A DNA stretch of 64,000 nucleotides from Phytobacter diazotrophicus (GTDB taxonomy: Bacteria; Pseudomonadota; Gammaproteobacteria; Enterobacterales; Enterobacteriaceae): contig SMDE01000003.1 of assembly GCA_004346725.1 (NCBI GenBank), forward strand, positions 372,001 to 436,000. The letters run 5' to 3'. Each line of letters begins with the position of its first letter. The first letter of the stretch is position 1. Made by a program: the position numbers and the translations under genes. The notes below the pieces were generated by a model that was not told the DNA's origin, made no database searches, and saw only the letters and a list, made by a program, of their open reading frames with translations. Below are positions 1 through 9,138 of this stretch, piece after piece.

Positions 1-587
1 TCTTCCTCCGGCGCATCCGCTTTATCCAGCGATTGTGCATAGTTCAGCACATCTTCCCCCGGCTTCGGTGTTTTAACTGTAAGTTTGCATGTCTTCTGTA
101 CGACATCCGGCAGCGTGGCATCACTTTCACTGGCATAACTCATGTCGACAAAATAGGTCGGATCATAGGTGGAAAAAGTATACGTCTGCCCGCTCAGCGG
201 CTGTGGTTCTGCCAGCGGCAACACAAAGGTTAACACTGCCTTATGCCCTTCTCTCGCAAGGCCATAGCTTAAGGGTCGATTTTGAAATTTCACTTTTTGC
301 CCGTTATGCCAGACTTCGGTGAAGTAATGCTGCCCCAGTACATTGGCCATCACTTCCGCCGCCAGCTTTTTCCAGATCTCGTCACCCGGTTTGGCATCAC
401 CCGCATCATAGAGGAGATCGGCGGAGGTAATTTCATCCATCGTCCAGCGCATATTCAGCCCGGTCCATTGCCCGTTATCCACCACAAGCTGCATTTTTAT
501 GCGGATGAAACTGTGCGGATGCGCCAGCGCACTGAATGATAAAAATGCGAGAAAGAGCCCAAAAGCGCATTGTTTAACTGCTTGCAT
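1..587 (-). CDS. DUF1007 family periplasmic protein (C-terminus beyond window)
   Basis: Read by hand on the minus strand from an ATG at 585-587, preceded by a GAGGA ribosome site, and open to the window edge (about 195 codons). The first 22 residues form a Sec signal peptide with cleavage likely before His-Pro-His-Ser, so the mature protein starts in the periplasm. The sequence resembles DUF1007 (COG3683) proteins through a WTMDEITSADLLYDAG-like stretch near residue 50 and a FSTYDPTYFVDM stretch near residue 140. Function is unknown. In other bacteria this family is often encoded with NicO-type nickel/cobalt permeases, and rcnA lies 3 kb away, so a role around metal transport is possible but inferred. 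The C-terminal part is missing only because the window ends. Confidence 0.75.
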   Translation of the reverse strand, partial: MQAVKQCAFGLFLAFLSFSALAHPHSFIRIKMQLVVDNGQWTGLNMRWTMDEITSADLLYDAGDAKPGDEIWKKLAAEVMANVLGQHYFTEVWHNGQKVKFQNRPLSYGLAREGHKAVLTFVLPLAEPQPLSGQTYTFSTYDPTYFVDMSYASESDATLPDVVQKTCKLTVKTPKPGEDVLNYAQSLDKADAPEE

Positions 588-711
588 GTGTTCCTCACGA
601 GAAAAATTCTGTGATGCTCTCCGGCAATCCTGAAGGAAAGGGCTGCGGCTGCGCTTTCACCAGACATACCTTTAGCTATTCTTATCAAACAACCTTACTG
701 GAGCCTGACAG

Positions 712-1989
712 ATGACTATAGAAATGACACCGCCATCTGTGCTCTCCAGTCCGCAGCGCCGCTGCCAGGTGCTTTTGATGCTCGCACTCCCAGGGCACAC
801 TGTCACCACGGAAATCATACGTGCCATGAATGGCGTGGATGAAGAGGTCACCCGGCAGGATATTGCCGAAACCGACCATGAGATCCAGCGTTTTCATCGG
901 CTGACTATTACGTCCCGACAGGACGGCAGCTACCGGATTGAAGGCACAGCACTCGACCAACGTTTATGCCTGTTGCAATGGCTCCGGCGTGGGCTGCGCT
1001 TATGTCCCCATTTTATCACTCAGCAGTATGCGCCAGCGCTCAAAGCCGCCCTTAAACAACAGGGGGTTGCCCGCACGCTGTATGACGACACCAATTTGCG
1101 CGCGTTGATTAACCTCTGCGCCCGGCGCTTAGAACGGTCATTTGAATGCCGCGACATTCAGTTTCTGCGTCTCTATCTCCAGTACTGCCTGCTGCAAAGC
1201 CACTACGGTTTTACGCCGGAGTTTAACCCGGTTCAGCAGGCATGGACACAGATGCGCGCAGAATACGCAGCGGCGCATGAAATCGTGCGTCACTGGCGCC
1301 GTCGTGTTACCGCGTTACCTCCCGGTAACGAACATGCCTTTCTCTCACTGCTGTTTATGATGTTGCGTACCCCGGACCCACTGAACGACAGTCAGCAACA
1401 GGATAAACGCCTGCAACAAGCCATTACGCATATGATTGCCCGTTTTCGCGCGCTTGCCGGGCTGCGTTTCAGCGATGAGCAAGGGCTGGCGGCACAGCTC
1501 TATGTTCACCTGGCACAGGCGCTGGATCGTAATCTCTTTGGAATTGGTATTGATGACAGCCTGCAGGAGGAGATTTTCCGTCTTTATCCACGGCTGGTAC
1601 GCACCGCGCGCGAGGCGTTATTGGTGGTGGAAAAAGAATACGGCCTGCGTTTTAGCGATGAGGAAGCGGGCCTGGTGGCGGTCATCTTCGGGGCATGGCT
1701 GATGCAGGAAAGCGACCTGCATGAAAAACAGGTCGTATTGCTTACCGGCCATGAGCCAGAGCGCGAACAGGAAATTGAATTGCAACTGCGTGAACTCACG
1801 CTGCTGCCGCTCAATATTAAATATCTTCCGCTACAGGACTTTCAGAAACAGGGGGCTCCGCGCAATGTCACGCTGATCGTGACCCCGTACACGACCCCAC
1901 TCCCCCTCTTTTCACCGCCGCTGATCCATGCGGATCGCCCGCTGACCGGTCATCAGCAGGCGCATATCCGTGAAATGCTTGAAGCTTAA
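712..1989 (+). CDS. csiE: CsiE, PRD-domain stationary-phase protein
   Basis: 425 residues, against 426 in E. coli CsiE, with clear similarity along the whole length, including the C-terminal TPLPLFSPPLIHADRPLT region. Two helical blocks resemble PTS regulation domains; the clearer one spans about residues 275-335. E. coli csiE is induced at stationary phase or carbon starvation under sigma-S and cAMP-CRP, but its target is unknown. It has no RNA-binding antiterminator domain or clear DNA-binding domain that I can recognise. The start has a GGAG ribosome site. The stop overlaps the convergent hcaT stop by 4 bases. Confidence 0.9.
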   Translation: MTIEMTPPSVLSSPQRRCQVLLMLALPGHTVTTEIIRAMNGVDEEVTRQDIAETDHEIQRFHRLTITSRQDGSYRIEGTALDQRLCLLQWLRRGLRLCPHFITQQYAPALKAALKQQGVARTLYDDTNLRALINLCARRLERSFECRDIQFLRLYLQYCLLQSHYGFTPEFNPVQQAWTQMRAEYAAAHEIVRHWRRRVTALPPGNEHAFLSLLFMMLRTPDPLNDSQQQDKRLQQAITHMIARFRALAGLRFSDEQGLAAQLYVHLAQALDRNLFGIGIDDSLQEEIFRLYPRLVRTAREALLVVEKEYGLRFSDEEAGLVAVIFGAWLMQESDLHEKQVVLLTGHEPEREQEIELQLRELTLLPLNIKYLPLQDFQKQGAPRNVTLIVTPYTTPLPLFSPPLIHADRPLTGHQQAHIREMLEA

Positions 1990-3125
1990 GGCTGAGCGGC
2001 AACTTTCGGGCGCAAAAACAGTGCAGGCACTGCCAGTAGCGCCATCACCCAGAACAGCCCCTGATGCAGATGCTGGAATAAGAATCCGGAGAACATGGTC
2101 ATCACCGCAATACTTCCGCCCATCGCGACGGCGGAATAAACGGCCTGCAGGCGAATTATCTCATTGTCTTTGCGGGCAGCGATGTAACGCATACCGGCCA
2201 GGTGGCAGACGGTAAAGGTACCACAGTGCAGGATTTGTACGACGATAAGCCACGACAGATCGGTCGTCCATCCCATCAGGCCCCAACGCACCAGCCCACA
2301 AACAGCAGACAGTAAAAGCAAATCGCGGGCGCTAAAGCGACGGAACAACCGGTTACTGAGCGTAAAGACAACGACTTCTGCGACCACCCCAAGTGACCAG
2401 AGATAGCCCACCGTTGAAGCGGAATACCCCGCTTCCTGCCAGTAGATGGCGCTGAAACCATAGTAGGCAGCGTGCGCCCCCTGCAGTAGCGAAACGCAAA
2501 CCAGGAAACGCCAGCTTTTTACGACCAGGTCGCGCCATGCCTTCCAGCCGGTGGCATCCTGATGGCGGGTATCTCCCTGCGGTAAAATCGAAGGGCGTAG
2601 CAGCATTCCCAGCAGCATAGAAGCAACCCCCAGCGTCAGCATCGCCAGCACCGCACGATAATCAAACTCGCTAACCAGTTTTCCGGTTGCCGCCGAGCCA
2701 ATCACAAAGGCGATAGAGCCCCAAACGCGAACTCGACCGTAGTCCATGGGAAACTGTTTCTGCCAGGTGTTGGCAAGCGCATCCGTCAGGGGAACCAGCG
2801 GTGAGAAAAAGAGGTTAAAACCGATAATCACCACCATGAGCCAGGCCACATGAGTCCCGGCCCAAAAGGCGAGCGCGAACACCAGCGTAATCAACGCAAG
2901 GAGACGTAAGGCGTTAATGAGAAGTGAGGGGTTACTGACGCGAGGTGCAATAAGCAGGCTGCCGAGGAAACGGGCTACCAGGCCTGCACCGAGCAAGATC
3001 CCGATGGTTTCCGGCGTGAGTCCTGTGCCTTTGAGCCAGACGCTCCAGAAGGGCAAAAAGATGCCGTAACTAAAAAAGTAGGTGAAATAAGCGAGCGCCA
3101 GCCAGCGCGTGGACTGCAAAACCAT
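1986..3125 (-). CDS. hcaT: HcaT-type MFS transporter (3-phenylpropionate)
   Basis: 379 residues, the same length as E. coli HcaT, with twelve hydrophobic segments characteristic of the PPP/nucleoside-symporter-like MFS branch. E. coli HcaT is a putative proton-coupled 3-phenylpropionate/cinnamate permease of the inner membrane. In E. coli it stands beside the hca dioxygenase genes (hcaREFCBD); here the neighbours are csiE (convergent, 4-base overlap) and rcnR, and no dioxygenase gene is in the window. The substrate is therefore assigned by homology only. About 40 kb away lies an accessory locus that may handle aryl-acrylic acids, but a link is speculative. Confidence 0.85.
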   Translation of the reverse strand: MVLQSTRWLALAYFTYFFSYGIFLPFWSVWLKGTGLTPETIGILLGAGLVARFLGSLLIAPRVSNPSLLINALRLLALITLVFALAFWAGTHVAWLMVVIIGFNLFFSPLVPLTDALANTWQKQFPMDYGRVRVWGSIAFVIGSAATGKLVSEFDYRAVLAMLTLGVASMLLGMLLRPSILPQGDTRHQDATGWKAWRDLVVKSWRFLVCVSLLQGAHAAYYGFSAIYWQEAGYSASTVGYLWSLGVVAEVVVFTLSNRLFRRFSARDLLLLSAVCGLVRWGLMGWTTDLSWLIVVQILHCGTFTVCHLAGMRYIAARKDNEIIRLQAVYSAVAMGGSIAVMTMFSGFLFQHLHQGLFWVMALLAVPALFLRPKVAAQP

Positions 3126-3223
3126 GATTCCCTCCTGAATGAGGCGATAGTCTGGAGGTAAATCAATAAACTGGCAAGTAACAGTTATATAACAGGTTGG
3201 GGATGCGTGGTATTCCCTTACCG

Positions 3224-3496
3224 CTAGCGGATATAGGAATCCAGCACACTCAGCACCACATCAAGGTCGGCTTCACGTTTGACTTCGTCATTTTCATGAA
3301 CGATATGATCGGTCAAATGCCCTTTAATAACCTCACGCATCAAACCGTTAACCGCCCCGCGAATAGCCGCGATTTGCTGCAAAACCTGTGCGCATTCATG
3401 CGGCTCATCAAGCATCTTTTTCAGCGCCGCAACTTGCCCTTCAATCTTACTCGCCCGTGCTTTGAGCTTTCTTTTATCCCGAATGGTATGCGACAT
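3224..3496 (-). CDS. rcnR: RcnR, Ni/Co-responsive repressor
   Basis: 90 residues from the ATG at 3494-3496, matching E. coli RcnR in length and start (MSHTIRDK). A longer reading frame back to 3547 exists but runs through the operator region. RcnR is an all-helical CsoR/RcnR-family tetramer that represses rcnA and itself and leaves DNA when it binds Ni(II) or Co(II). The metal ligands known in E. coli are present: His3, Cys35, His60 and His64. It is divergent from rcnA, and the 142-bp gap holds the operators listed separately. Confidence 0.93.
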   Translation of the reverse strand: MSHTIRDKRKLKARASKIEGQVAALKKMLDEPHECAQVLQQIAAIRGAVNGLMREVIKGHLTDHIVHENDEVKREADLDVVLSVLDSYIR

Positions 3497-3545
3497 ACTG
3501 GCCTCATTTTCGCGTCTGCTGAGTGGAAAAATCATATCACAGAAC

Positions 3546-3601
3546 AACTGGGGGGGAGTTTCTTTCTACTGGGGGATAGTATTTTTTACTGGGGGGGAGT
3601 A
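3546..3601. promoter_or_regulatory. Three tandem RcnR operator-like G-tracts
   Basis: Two sites fit the RcnR consensus TACT-G-tract-AGTA: TACTGGGGGATAGTA (3567-3581) and TACTGGGGGGGAGTA (3587-3601). A third, AACTGGGGGGGAGTT (3546-3560), differs at the outer bases. Start-to-start spacing is 21 and 20 bp, about two helical turns, so tetramers would bind on one face. They lie between rcnR and rcnA and should control both. Confidence 0.8.
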
Positions 3602-3638
3602 GATTTAAAAGAGATAACAATTAGCGAGAATTATTCTC

Positions 3639-4532
3639 ATGACCGATTTTGCGACCCTCTTTCAGCAGGGAAATGGCTGGTTTTTCATTCCGAGCGCCAT
3701 TCTGCTCGGCGCGCTGCACGGCCTTGAACCTGGGCATTCAAAAACGATGATGGCAGCCTTTATTGTGGCGATCAAAGGCACCGTAAAACAGGCCGTTATG
3801 CTCGGTCTTGCGGCCACACTGTCTCATACGGCGGTGGTATGGCTTATCGCGATGGGCGGGATGTTTATCAGCCGTCGGTTCACTGCCGAAGCCGTTGAGC
3901 CGTGGATGCAGATGATCTCAGCGGTGATTATTCTGGGGACAGCCGCATGGATGTTCTGGCGTACCTGGCAAGGTGAGCGCCAGTGGCATGCGGGTCACCA
4001 CCATGATCATCACCACGGTCATGACCACCATCACGATCATCCGCATCCCCACCCTCATGCTCAAGGTTTGATTTTCCAGCCTGTACAAGCCGCCAGCCTG
4101 AGCCTGCGCCAGCCGGTGATCCTCTCTGCGCGGAAAGTGGAGAAACAAGAAGAGTATCGTGACGCGCACGAACTGGCCCATGCCCGGGATATCGCGCGCC
4201 GCTTTAACGGCACAAAGGTGACCAACGGGCAAATTCTGCTGTTTGGCCTGACAGGTGGGCTCATCCCCTGCCCGGCAGCGATTACCGTGCTGCTGATCTG
4301 TATTCAGCTTAAGGCGTTAACGCTGGGCGCTACGATGGTGGTGTGTTTTAGCATCGGTCTGGCATTAACCCTGGTTGCGGTAGGCGTGGGAGCGGCAGTG
4401 AGTGTGCAACATGCGGCGAAACGCTGGTCAGGATTCAATACTCTTGCGCGGCGCGCGCCCTATTTCTCAAGCGTATTGATTGCACTGGTAGGGATTTATA
4501 TGGGCGTTCACGGCTATTTCACCCTGCGATAA
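3639..4532 (+). CDS. rcnA: RcnA nickel/cobalt efflux permease
   Basis: 297 residues (E. coli RcnA is 274), NicO family inner-membrane exporter. It has six or more hydrophobic segments split by a cytoplasmic loop; residues 117-140 of this loop contain 15 histidines, mostly as HHH, HDH and HPH units, suited to sensing or holding Ni(II)/Co(II). The N-terminal segment carries a conserved HGLEPGHSK motif (27-35). The size difference from E. coli probably reflects the loop region. Transcription should be controlled by RcnR through the upstream sites, and it ends at a bidirectional hairpin shared with glyA. Confidence 0.93.
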   Translation: MTDFATLFQQGNGWFFIPSAILLGALHGLEPGHSKTMMAAFIVAIKGTVKQAVMLGLAATLSHTAVVWLIAMGGMFISRRFTAEAVEPWMQMISAVIILGTAAWMFWRTWQGERQWHAGHHHDHHHGHDHHHDHPHPHPHAQGLIFQPVQAASLSLRQPVILSARKVEKQEEYRDAHELAHARDIARRFNGTKVTNGQILLFGLTGGLIPCPAAITVLLICIQLKALTLGATMVVCFSIGLALTLVAVGVGAAVSVQHAAKRWSGFNTLARRAPYFSSVLIALVGIYMGVHGYFTLR

Positions 4533-4537
4533 GGCAA

Positions 4538-4566
4538 AAAAATGCCCGCAAGATGCGGGCATTTTT
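4538..4566. terminator. Bidirectional terminator rcnA | glyA
   Basis: The hairpin ATGCCCGCA-AGA-TGCGGGCAT is flanked by an A-run on the left and a T-run on the right, so it can act as a rho-independent terminator for rcnA on the plus strand and glyA on the minus strand. Confidence 0.85.
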
Positions 4567-4581
4567 GTATGCTTTCAGGGC

Positions 4582-5835
4582 TTATGCATAAACCGGGAAG
4601 CGTGCGCAGATATCCAGAACTTTACCTTTGACGCGCTCGATAACCGCTTCATCATTGATGTTGTCCAGCACATCACACATCCAGCCAGCCAGCTCTTTCA
4701 CTTCCGCTTCTTTAAAGCCGCGGCGCGTTACAGCCGGGGAGCCGATACGGATACCGGAGGTGACGAACGGGCTCTTCGGATCGTTCGGCACGCTGTTTTT
4801 GTTAACGGTGATGTTGGCGCGGCCCAGCGCGGCGTCAGCTTCTTTACCGGTGAGGTTTTTGTCAACCAGATCCAGCAGGAACAGATGGTTTTCCGTACCG
4901 CCGGAGACCACTTTGTAGCCACGGTTCAGGAACACTTCCACCATTGCTTTCGCGTTCTTAGCAACCTGCCGCTGGTAGACTTTGAACTCTGGCTCCATCG
5001 CTTCTTTCAGCGCGACGGCTTTCGCGGCGATGACGTGCATCAGCGGGCCGCCCTGTGCGCTTGGGAACACAGCGGAGTTCAGTTTTTTGTACAGCTCTTC
5101 GTTACCGCCTTTCGCCAGGATCAGGCCACCGCGCGGACCCGCCAGGGTTTTGTGCGTGGTCGTCGTGACGACGTGAGCGTGTGGAACCGGGTTCGGGTAA
5201 ACGCCTGCCGCAATCAGACCGGCAACGTGCGCCATATCAACGAACAGGTATGCGCCGATGCTGTCTGCGATTTCACGCATTTTTGCCCAGTCAACGATAC
5301 CGGAGTAAGCAGAGAAACCACCGATGATCATCTTCGGTTTGTGTTCCTGAGCCTGCTTCGCCATGTCTTCATAGTCAATTTTACCGGACTCATCGATACC
5401 GTAAGGGATGATGTTGTACAGTTTACCGGAGAAGTTAACCGGGGAGCCGTGAGTCAGGTGGCCGCCTTGCGCCAGGTTCATACCCAGCACGGTATCGCCC
5501 GGCTGCAGCAGCGCGGTGTAGACCGCGAAGTTAGCCTGAGAACCGGAGTGCGGCTGTACGTTCGCGTAGTCAGCGCCGAACAGCTCTTTTGCGCGGTCGA
5601 TAGCCAGTTGTTCAACGATATCGACATACTCGCAACCGCCGTAGTAGCGTTTGCCAGGATAACCTTCGGCATATTTGTTGGTCAGCTGAGAGCCCTGTGC
5701 CTGCATTACACGCGGGCTGGTGTAGTTCTCGGAGGCGATCAGTTCAATGTGTTCTTCCTGACGTACTTTTTCCTGCTCCATAGCCTGCCACAGTTCGGCA
5801 TCATAATCGGCAATGTTCATTTCACGTTTTAACAT
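4582..5835 (-). CDS. glyA: Serine hydroxymethyltransferase
   Basis: 417 residues from ATG 5833-5835 (GGAG ribosome site), identical in length and start ([12 protein letters not shown]) to E. coli GlyA. It is a cytosolic PLP enzyme that interconverts serine and glycine and supplies 5,10-methylene-tetrahydrofolate. The PLP-lysine motif [15 protein letters not shown] is intact. It is divergent from hmp, with a PurR box and an NsrR box in the intergenic region. A minus-strand -10 candidate TATACT (5904-5909) with a poor -35 fits a promoter that depends on an activator, as known for MetR at E. coli glyA. Confidence 0.97.
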   Translation of the reverse strand: MLKREMNIADYDAELWQAMEQEKVRQEEHIELIASENYTSPRVMQAQGSQLTNKYAEGYPGKRYYGGCEYVDIVEQLAIDRAKELFGADYANVQPHSGSQANFAVYTALLQPGDTVLGMNLAQGGHLTHGSPVNFSGKLYNIIPYGIDESGKIDYEDMAKQAQEHKPKMIIGGFSAYSGIVDWAKMREIADSIGAYLFVDMAHVAGLIAAGVYPNPVPHAHVVTTTTHKTLAGPRGGLILAKGGNEELYKKLNSAVFPSAQGGPLMHVIAAKAVALKEAMEPEFKVYQRQVAKNAKAMVEVFLNRGYKVVSGGTENHLFLLDLVDKNLTGKEADAALGRANITVNKNSVPNDPKSPFVTSGIRIGSPAVTRRGFKEAEVKELAGWMCDVLDNINDEAVIERVKGKVLDICARFPVYA

Positions 5836-5950
5836 CCGCATCTCCTGCTCAGCTAACAATAAAGCAACTCAAATTTGAGGGCCCGTTTTGGGGAACGGCT
5901 CACAGTATAACTGATTCATATCGCGATAACAGGTCTTGACAAAGGTTTTT

Positions 5951-5966
5951 ACGCAAACGATTGGCT
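5951..5966. promoter_or_regulatory. PurR operator of glyA
   Basis: ACGCAAACGATTGGCT matches the PurR consensus ACGCAAACGNTTNCGT in most positions and sits upstream of glyA, as in E. coli, where PurR represses glyA. The 5836-6153 gap (318 bp) also holds the glyA promoter and, near hmp, the NsrR box; I could not place the MetR sites with confidence. Confidence 0.7.
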
Positions 5967-6105
5967 ACGCGCCAGACAAGGGTTTGAGAGATAATGCACT
6001 TTGCCTTTGCAACGGAATTCTTTTCACGTTTGTGATGCAACTTCTTCACGTTGAAATTCATCGCCGCAGCCGCTTTCCTCTTTACAACCCCGCAGTCTCG
6101 CCTAT

Positions 6106-6128
6106 AAGATGCATTTTAAATACATCTT
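6106..6128. promoter_or_regulatory. NsrR operator of hmp
   Basis: A perfect 11-1-11 inverted repeat: AAGATGCATTT, one T, then AAATACATCTT. It matches the NsrR consensus and lies 26 bp before the hmp start codon. NsrR is a nitric-oxide-sensing 2Fe-2S/4Fe-4S repressor, so hmp should be induced by NO. Confidence 0.88.
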
Positions 6129-6153
6129 ATAAATCACCTGACAGGAAGCGACT

Positions 6154-7344
6154 ATGCTTGACGTTCAAACCATCGCGACAGTGAAAGCCACCATTCCTCT
6201 GCTGCTGGAAACCGGTCCAAAACTGACCGCCCATTTTTATGACCGGATGTTTACGCACAATCCCGAGCTCAAAGATATTTTCAACATGAGCAATCAGCGT
6301 AACGGCGATCAGCGCGAAGCATTGTTCAACGCTATTGCGGCCTATGCCAGCAACCTTGATAACCTCGCCGCGTTACTGCCAGCAGTGGAAAAGATTGCCC
6401 AAAAACACACCAGTTTTCAGATCCGGCCTGCGCAATACGACATTGTCGGCCATCATCTGCTGGCGACCCTTGATGAGATGTTCAGCCCAGGCCAGGAAGT
6501 CCTCGATGCATGGGGTAAAGCTTATGGGGTATTGGCTGGCGTCTTTATTCAGCGAGAAGCGCAACTGTATGATGAAAATGCGAGCAAAACCGGCGGCTGG
6601 GAAGGAACGCGCCCGTTTCGTCTGGTGGAAAAAACCGGGCAAAGCACGTTAATCACCAGTTTTGAATTCGCCCCTGTTGATGGGCAACCCGTTGCTGATT
6701 TCCGTCCGGGGCAATACATCGGCATCTGGCTCAAACCGGAAGAATTTGCTTATCAGGAAATCCGCCAGTACTCCCTGACACGCGCCCCTGACGGTAAACA
6801 TTATCGTATTGCGGTTAAACGTGAAGAAGGTGGGCAGGTCTCAACCTGGCTGCATCAGCGCGCGCAGGTCGGCGACGTGGTACATCTGGCGGCCCCGGCA
6901 GGTGACTTCTTTATGGATGTCGAGGGCAACACCCCGGTTACGCTCATCTCCGCAGGCGTCGGCCAGACACCAATGCTGGCGATGCTCGATACACTCGCCC
7001 GGGCTGGACATAAAGCCCAGGTAAACTGGTTTCATGCAGCAGAAAATGGCAATGTTCACGCCTTTGCCGATGAGGTGAAAACACTGAGCAGCAAACTGCC
7101 TCGCGTGACGTCTCATGTCTGGTATCGCGCGCCTACCCATTTTGATAAACAGGCGCAGGCCTTTGATAGCGAAGGGTTGATGGATCTGAGTAAGCACGAG
7201 TCGGCATTCAGCGATCCGGCCATGCAATTTTATCTTTGTGGCCCGGTGGCGTTTATGCAGTTTGCCGCGAAGCAACTGGTCGGGCTGGGGATGAAGGCAG
7301 AGAACATTCATTACGAATGTTTTGGCCCGCACAAGGTACTGTAA
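6154..7344 (+). CDS. hmp: Flavohaemoglobin, nitric oxide dioxygenase
   Basis: 396 residues, the length of E. coli Hmp. Residues 1-140 form a globin domain with proximal His85 and distal-pocket Tyr29 and Gln53. These are followed by a ferredoxin-reductase FAD domain (about 150-255, with RQYSLT) and an NAD(P)H domain (about 260-396, with GVGQTPM). It oxidises NO to nitrate using O2 and NAD(P)H in the cytosol. The start has an AGGAAG ribosome site. The upstream NsrR palindrome indicates NO-responsive derepression. It is convergent with glnB, separated by a GC-rich hairpin. Confidence 0.97.
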   Translation: MLDVQTIATVKATIPLLLETGPKLTAHFYDRMFTHNPELKDIFNMSNQRNGDQREALFNAIAAYASNLDNLAALLPAVEKIAQKHTSFQIRPAQYDIVGHHLLATLDEMFSPGQEVLDAWGKAYGVLAGVFIQREAQLYDENASKTGGWEGTRPFRLVEKTGQSTLITSFEFAPVDGQPVADFRPGQYIGIWLKPEEFAYQEIRQYSLTRAPDGKHYRIAVKREEGGQVSTWLHQRAQVGDVVHLAAPAGDFFMDVEGNTPVTLISAGVGQTPMLAMLDTLARAGHKAQVNWFHAAENGNVHAFADEVKTLSSKLPRVTSHVWYRAPTHFDKQAQAFDSEGLMDLSKHESAFSDPAMQFYLCGPVAFMQFAAKQLVGLGMKAENIHYECFGPHKVL

Positions 7345-7359
7345 TAGCAGGAAGAATCG

Positions 7360-7381
7360 CCCTCACCCGCCAGGGTGAGGG
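7360..7381. terminator. hmp | glnB intergenic hairpin
   Basis: CCCTCACCC-GCCA-GGGTGAGGG is a perfect 9-bp stem between two convergent genes. It lacks a clear T-run on either side, so it may act as an mRNA 3' end stabiliser rather than a strong intrinsic terminator. Confidence 0.6.
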
Positions 7382-7387
7382 AGAGGA

Positions 7388-7735
<348 letters not shown>

Positions 7736-7800
7736 TTAAAAACGCTTGCCAGTAAGCTACTTCGTAATCGGTTGCTCACACTACCATATTCACTACGCCA

Positions 7801-9138
7801 TTACTCTTTAAAGTCGTTGGCATCCAGTTCATGGCGCGAGAGCAATTTGTAAAATTCAGTACGGTTGCGCCCGGCCATCCTCGCCGCATGGGTGACGTTA
7901 CCTTTGGTGATTTGCAGCAGCTTGCGCAAGTAATTGAGCTCAAACTGATTCCGTGCCTCCACAAACGTGGGCAGGGCTGTGTTCTCACCTTCCAGCGCCT
8001 GCTCAACCAGCGCGTCGCTGATGACCGGCGATGAGGTCAGCGCTACACATTGCTCAATGACGTTGACCAGTTGGCGCACGTTACCCGGCCAGCCTGCGGT
8101 CATCAGCCGTTTCATCGCATCGGTGGAAAAAGCGCGCACAAAGGGTTTATGTCTGTCAGCCGCCTGACGCAACAGATGGTTGGCCAGCAGCGGGATATCC
8201 TCCGCACGTTCCGCCAGCGCCGGGATTTTGAGGTTAACCACATTCAGGCGATAAAACAGGTCTTCACGAAATTCGCCGCGCGCCATTGCTTTGGGCAGGT
8301 CGCGGTGGGTCGCGGAGATAATCCGCACATTGATGTCGATATCACGGTTGCTGCCGAGCGGCCGGACTTTGCGTTCCTGCAACACACGCAGCAGTTTAAC
8401 CTGTAGCGGAATGGGCATATCGCCGATTTCATCAAGAAACAGCGTACCGCCTTCTGCCGCCTGGAAGAGCCCCTCACGGCTGCTGACCGCGCCGGTAAAG
8501 GCACCGCGCGCATGACCAAAGAGTTCAGATTCCAGCAACTGCTCCGGTAACGCACCACAGTTGATGGCGATAAAGGCATTTTTGCTGCGCGGACTGGCAT
8601 TGTGGATCGCCTGCGCCAGGATCTCTTTCCCGGTCCCGCTCTGGCCGTTAATCAGCACGCTGACATCAGACTGCGCCACCATTCTCGCCTGCTCAAGCAG
8701 GCGCAGCATGACCGGACTGCGGGTAATGATCGTATCGCGCCACTGATCGTCTGAGGCGGGTGCAGAGTGCTCCAGCGCATCATCAATCGCCTTGTACAAT
8801 GCATCTTTATCGACCGGTTTGGTCAGGAAGCTGAATACCCCCTGCTGCGTTGCGGCGACCGCATCCGGAATGGAACCATGTGCGGTAAGAATAATGACGG
8901 GCATACCCGGCTGCACCTTCTGGATCTCCGTGAACAGTTGCATACCGTCCATCTCATCCATACGCAGGTCGCTGATGACCAGGTCCACTTTCTCGCGAGC
9001 CAGCACGCGAAGCCCCTCCTGCCCGCTCTCGGCAGTGACAATGCTGTAGCCTTCACTGGTCAGACGCAAACCGAGCAGTTTTAACAGGCCCGGATCGTCA
9101 TCCACCAGCAGCAGATGGGCAGGTTTTCGGCTGGTCAT
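7801..9138 (-). CDS. glrR: GlrR sigma-54-dependent response regulator
   Basis: 445 residues. The receiver domain (1-120) has Asp57 as the phosphorylation site in the LVISDLRMDE motif. The AAA+ domain (about 135-370) has Walker A GQSGTGKE and the sigma-54 contact loop GAFTGA. A Fis-type helix-turn-helix lies at the C-terminus (about 400-440). It is phosphorylated by GlrK and activates glmY from the sigma-54 promoter found at 11567-11582. Its ATG overlaps the qseG stop by 4 bases, so glrK-qseG-glrR is one translationally coupled operon. Confidence 0.96.
   Translation of the reverse strand: MTSRKPAHLLLVDDDPGLLKLLGLRLTSEGYSIVTAESGQEGLRVLAREKVDLVISDLRMDEMDGMQLFTEIQKVQPGMPVIILTAHGSIPDAVAATQQGVFSFLTKPVDKDALYKAIDDALEHSAPASDDQWRDTIITRSPVMLRLLEQARMVAQSDVSVLINGQSGTGKEILAQAIHNASPRSKNAFIAINCGALPEQLLESELFGHARGAFTGAVSSREGLFQAAEGGTLFLDEIGDMPIPLQVKLLRVLQERKVRPLGSNRDIDINVRIISATHRDLPKAMARGEFREDLFYRLNVVNLKIPALAERAEDIPLLANHLLRQAADRHKPFVRAFSTDAMKRLMTAGWPGNVRQLVNVIEQCVALTSSPVISDALVEQALEGENTALPTFVEARNQFELNYLRKLLQITKGNVTHAARMAGRNRTEFYKLLSRHELDANDFKE

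Noticed and set aside
3197-3727. 176-codon plus-strand frame over rcnR
   Set aside because: Antisense to rcnR and crossing the operator region into rcnA.
4885-5832. 315-codon open frame on the plus strand
   Set aside because: It is the antisense of glyA; the glyA product is conserved over its full length and the plus-strand product resembles no protein family.
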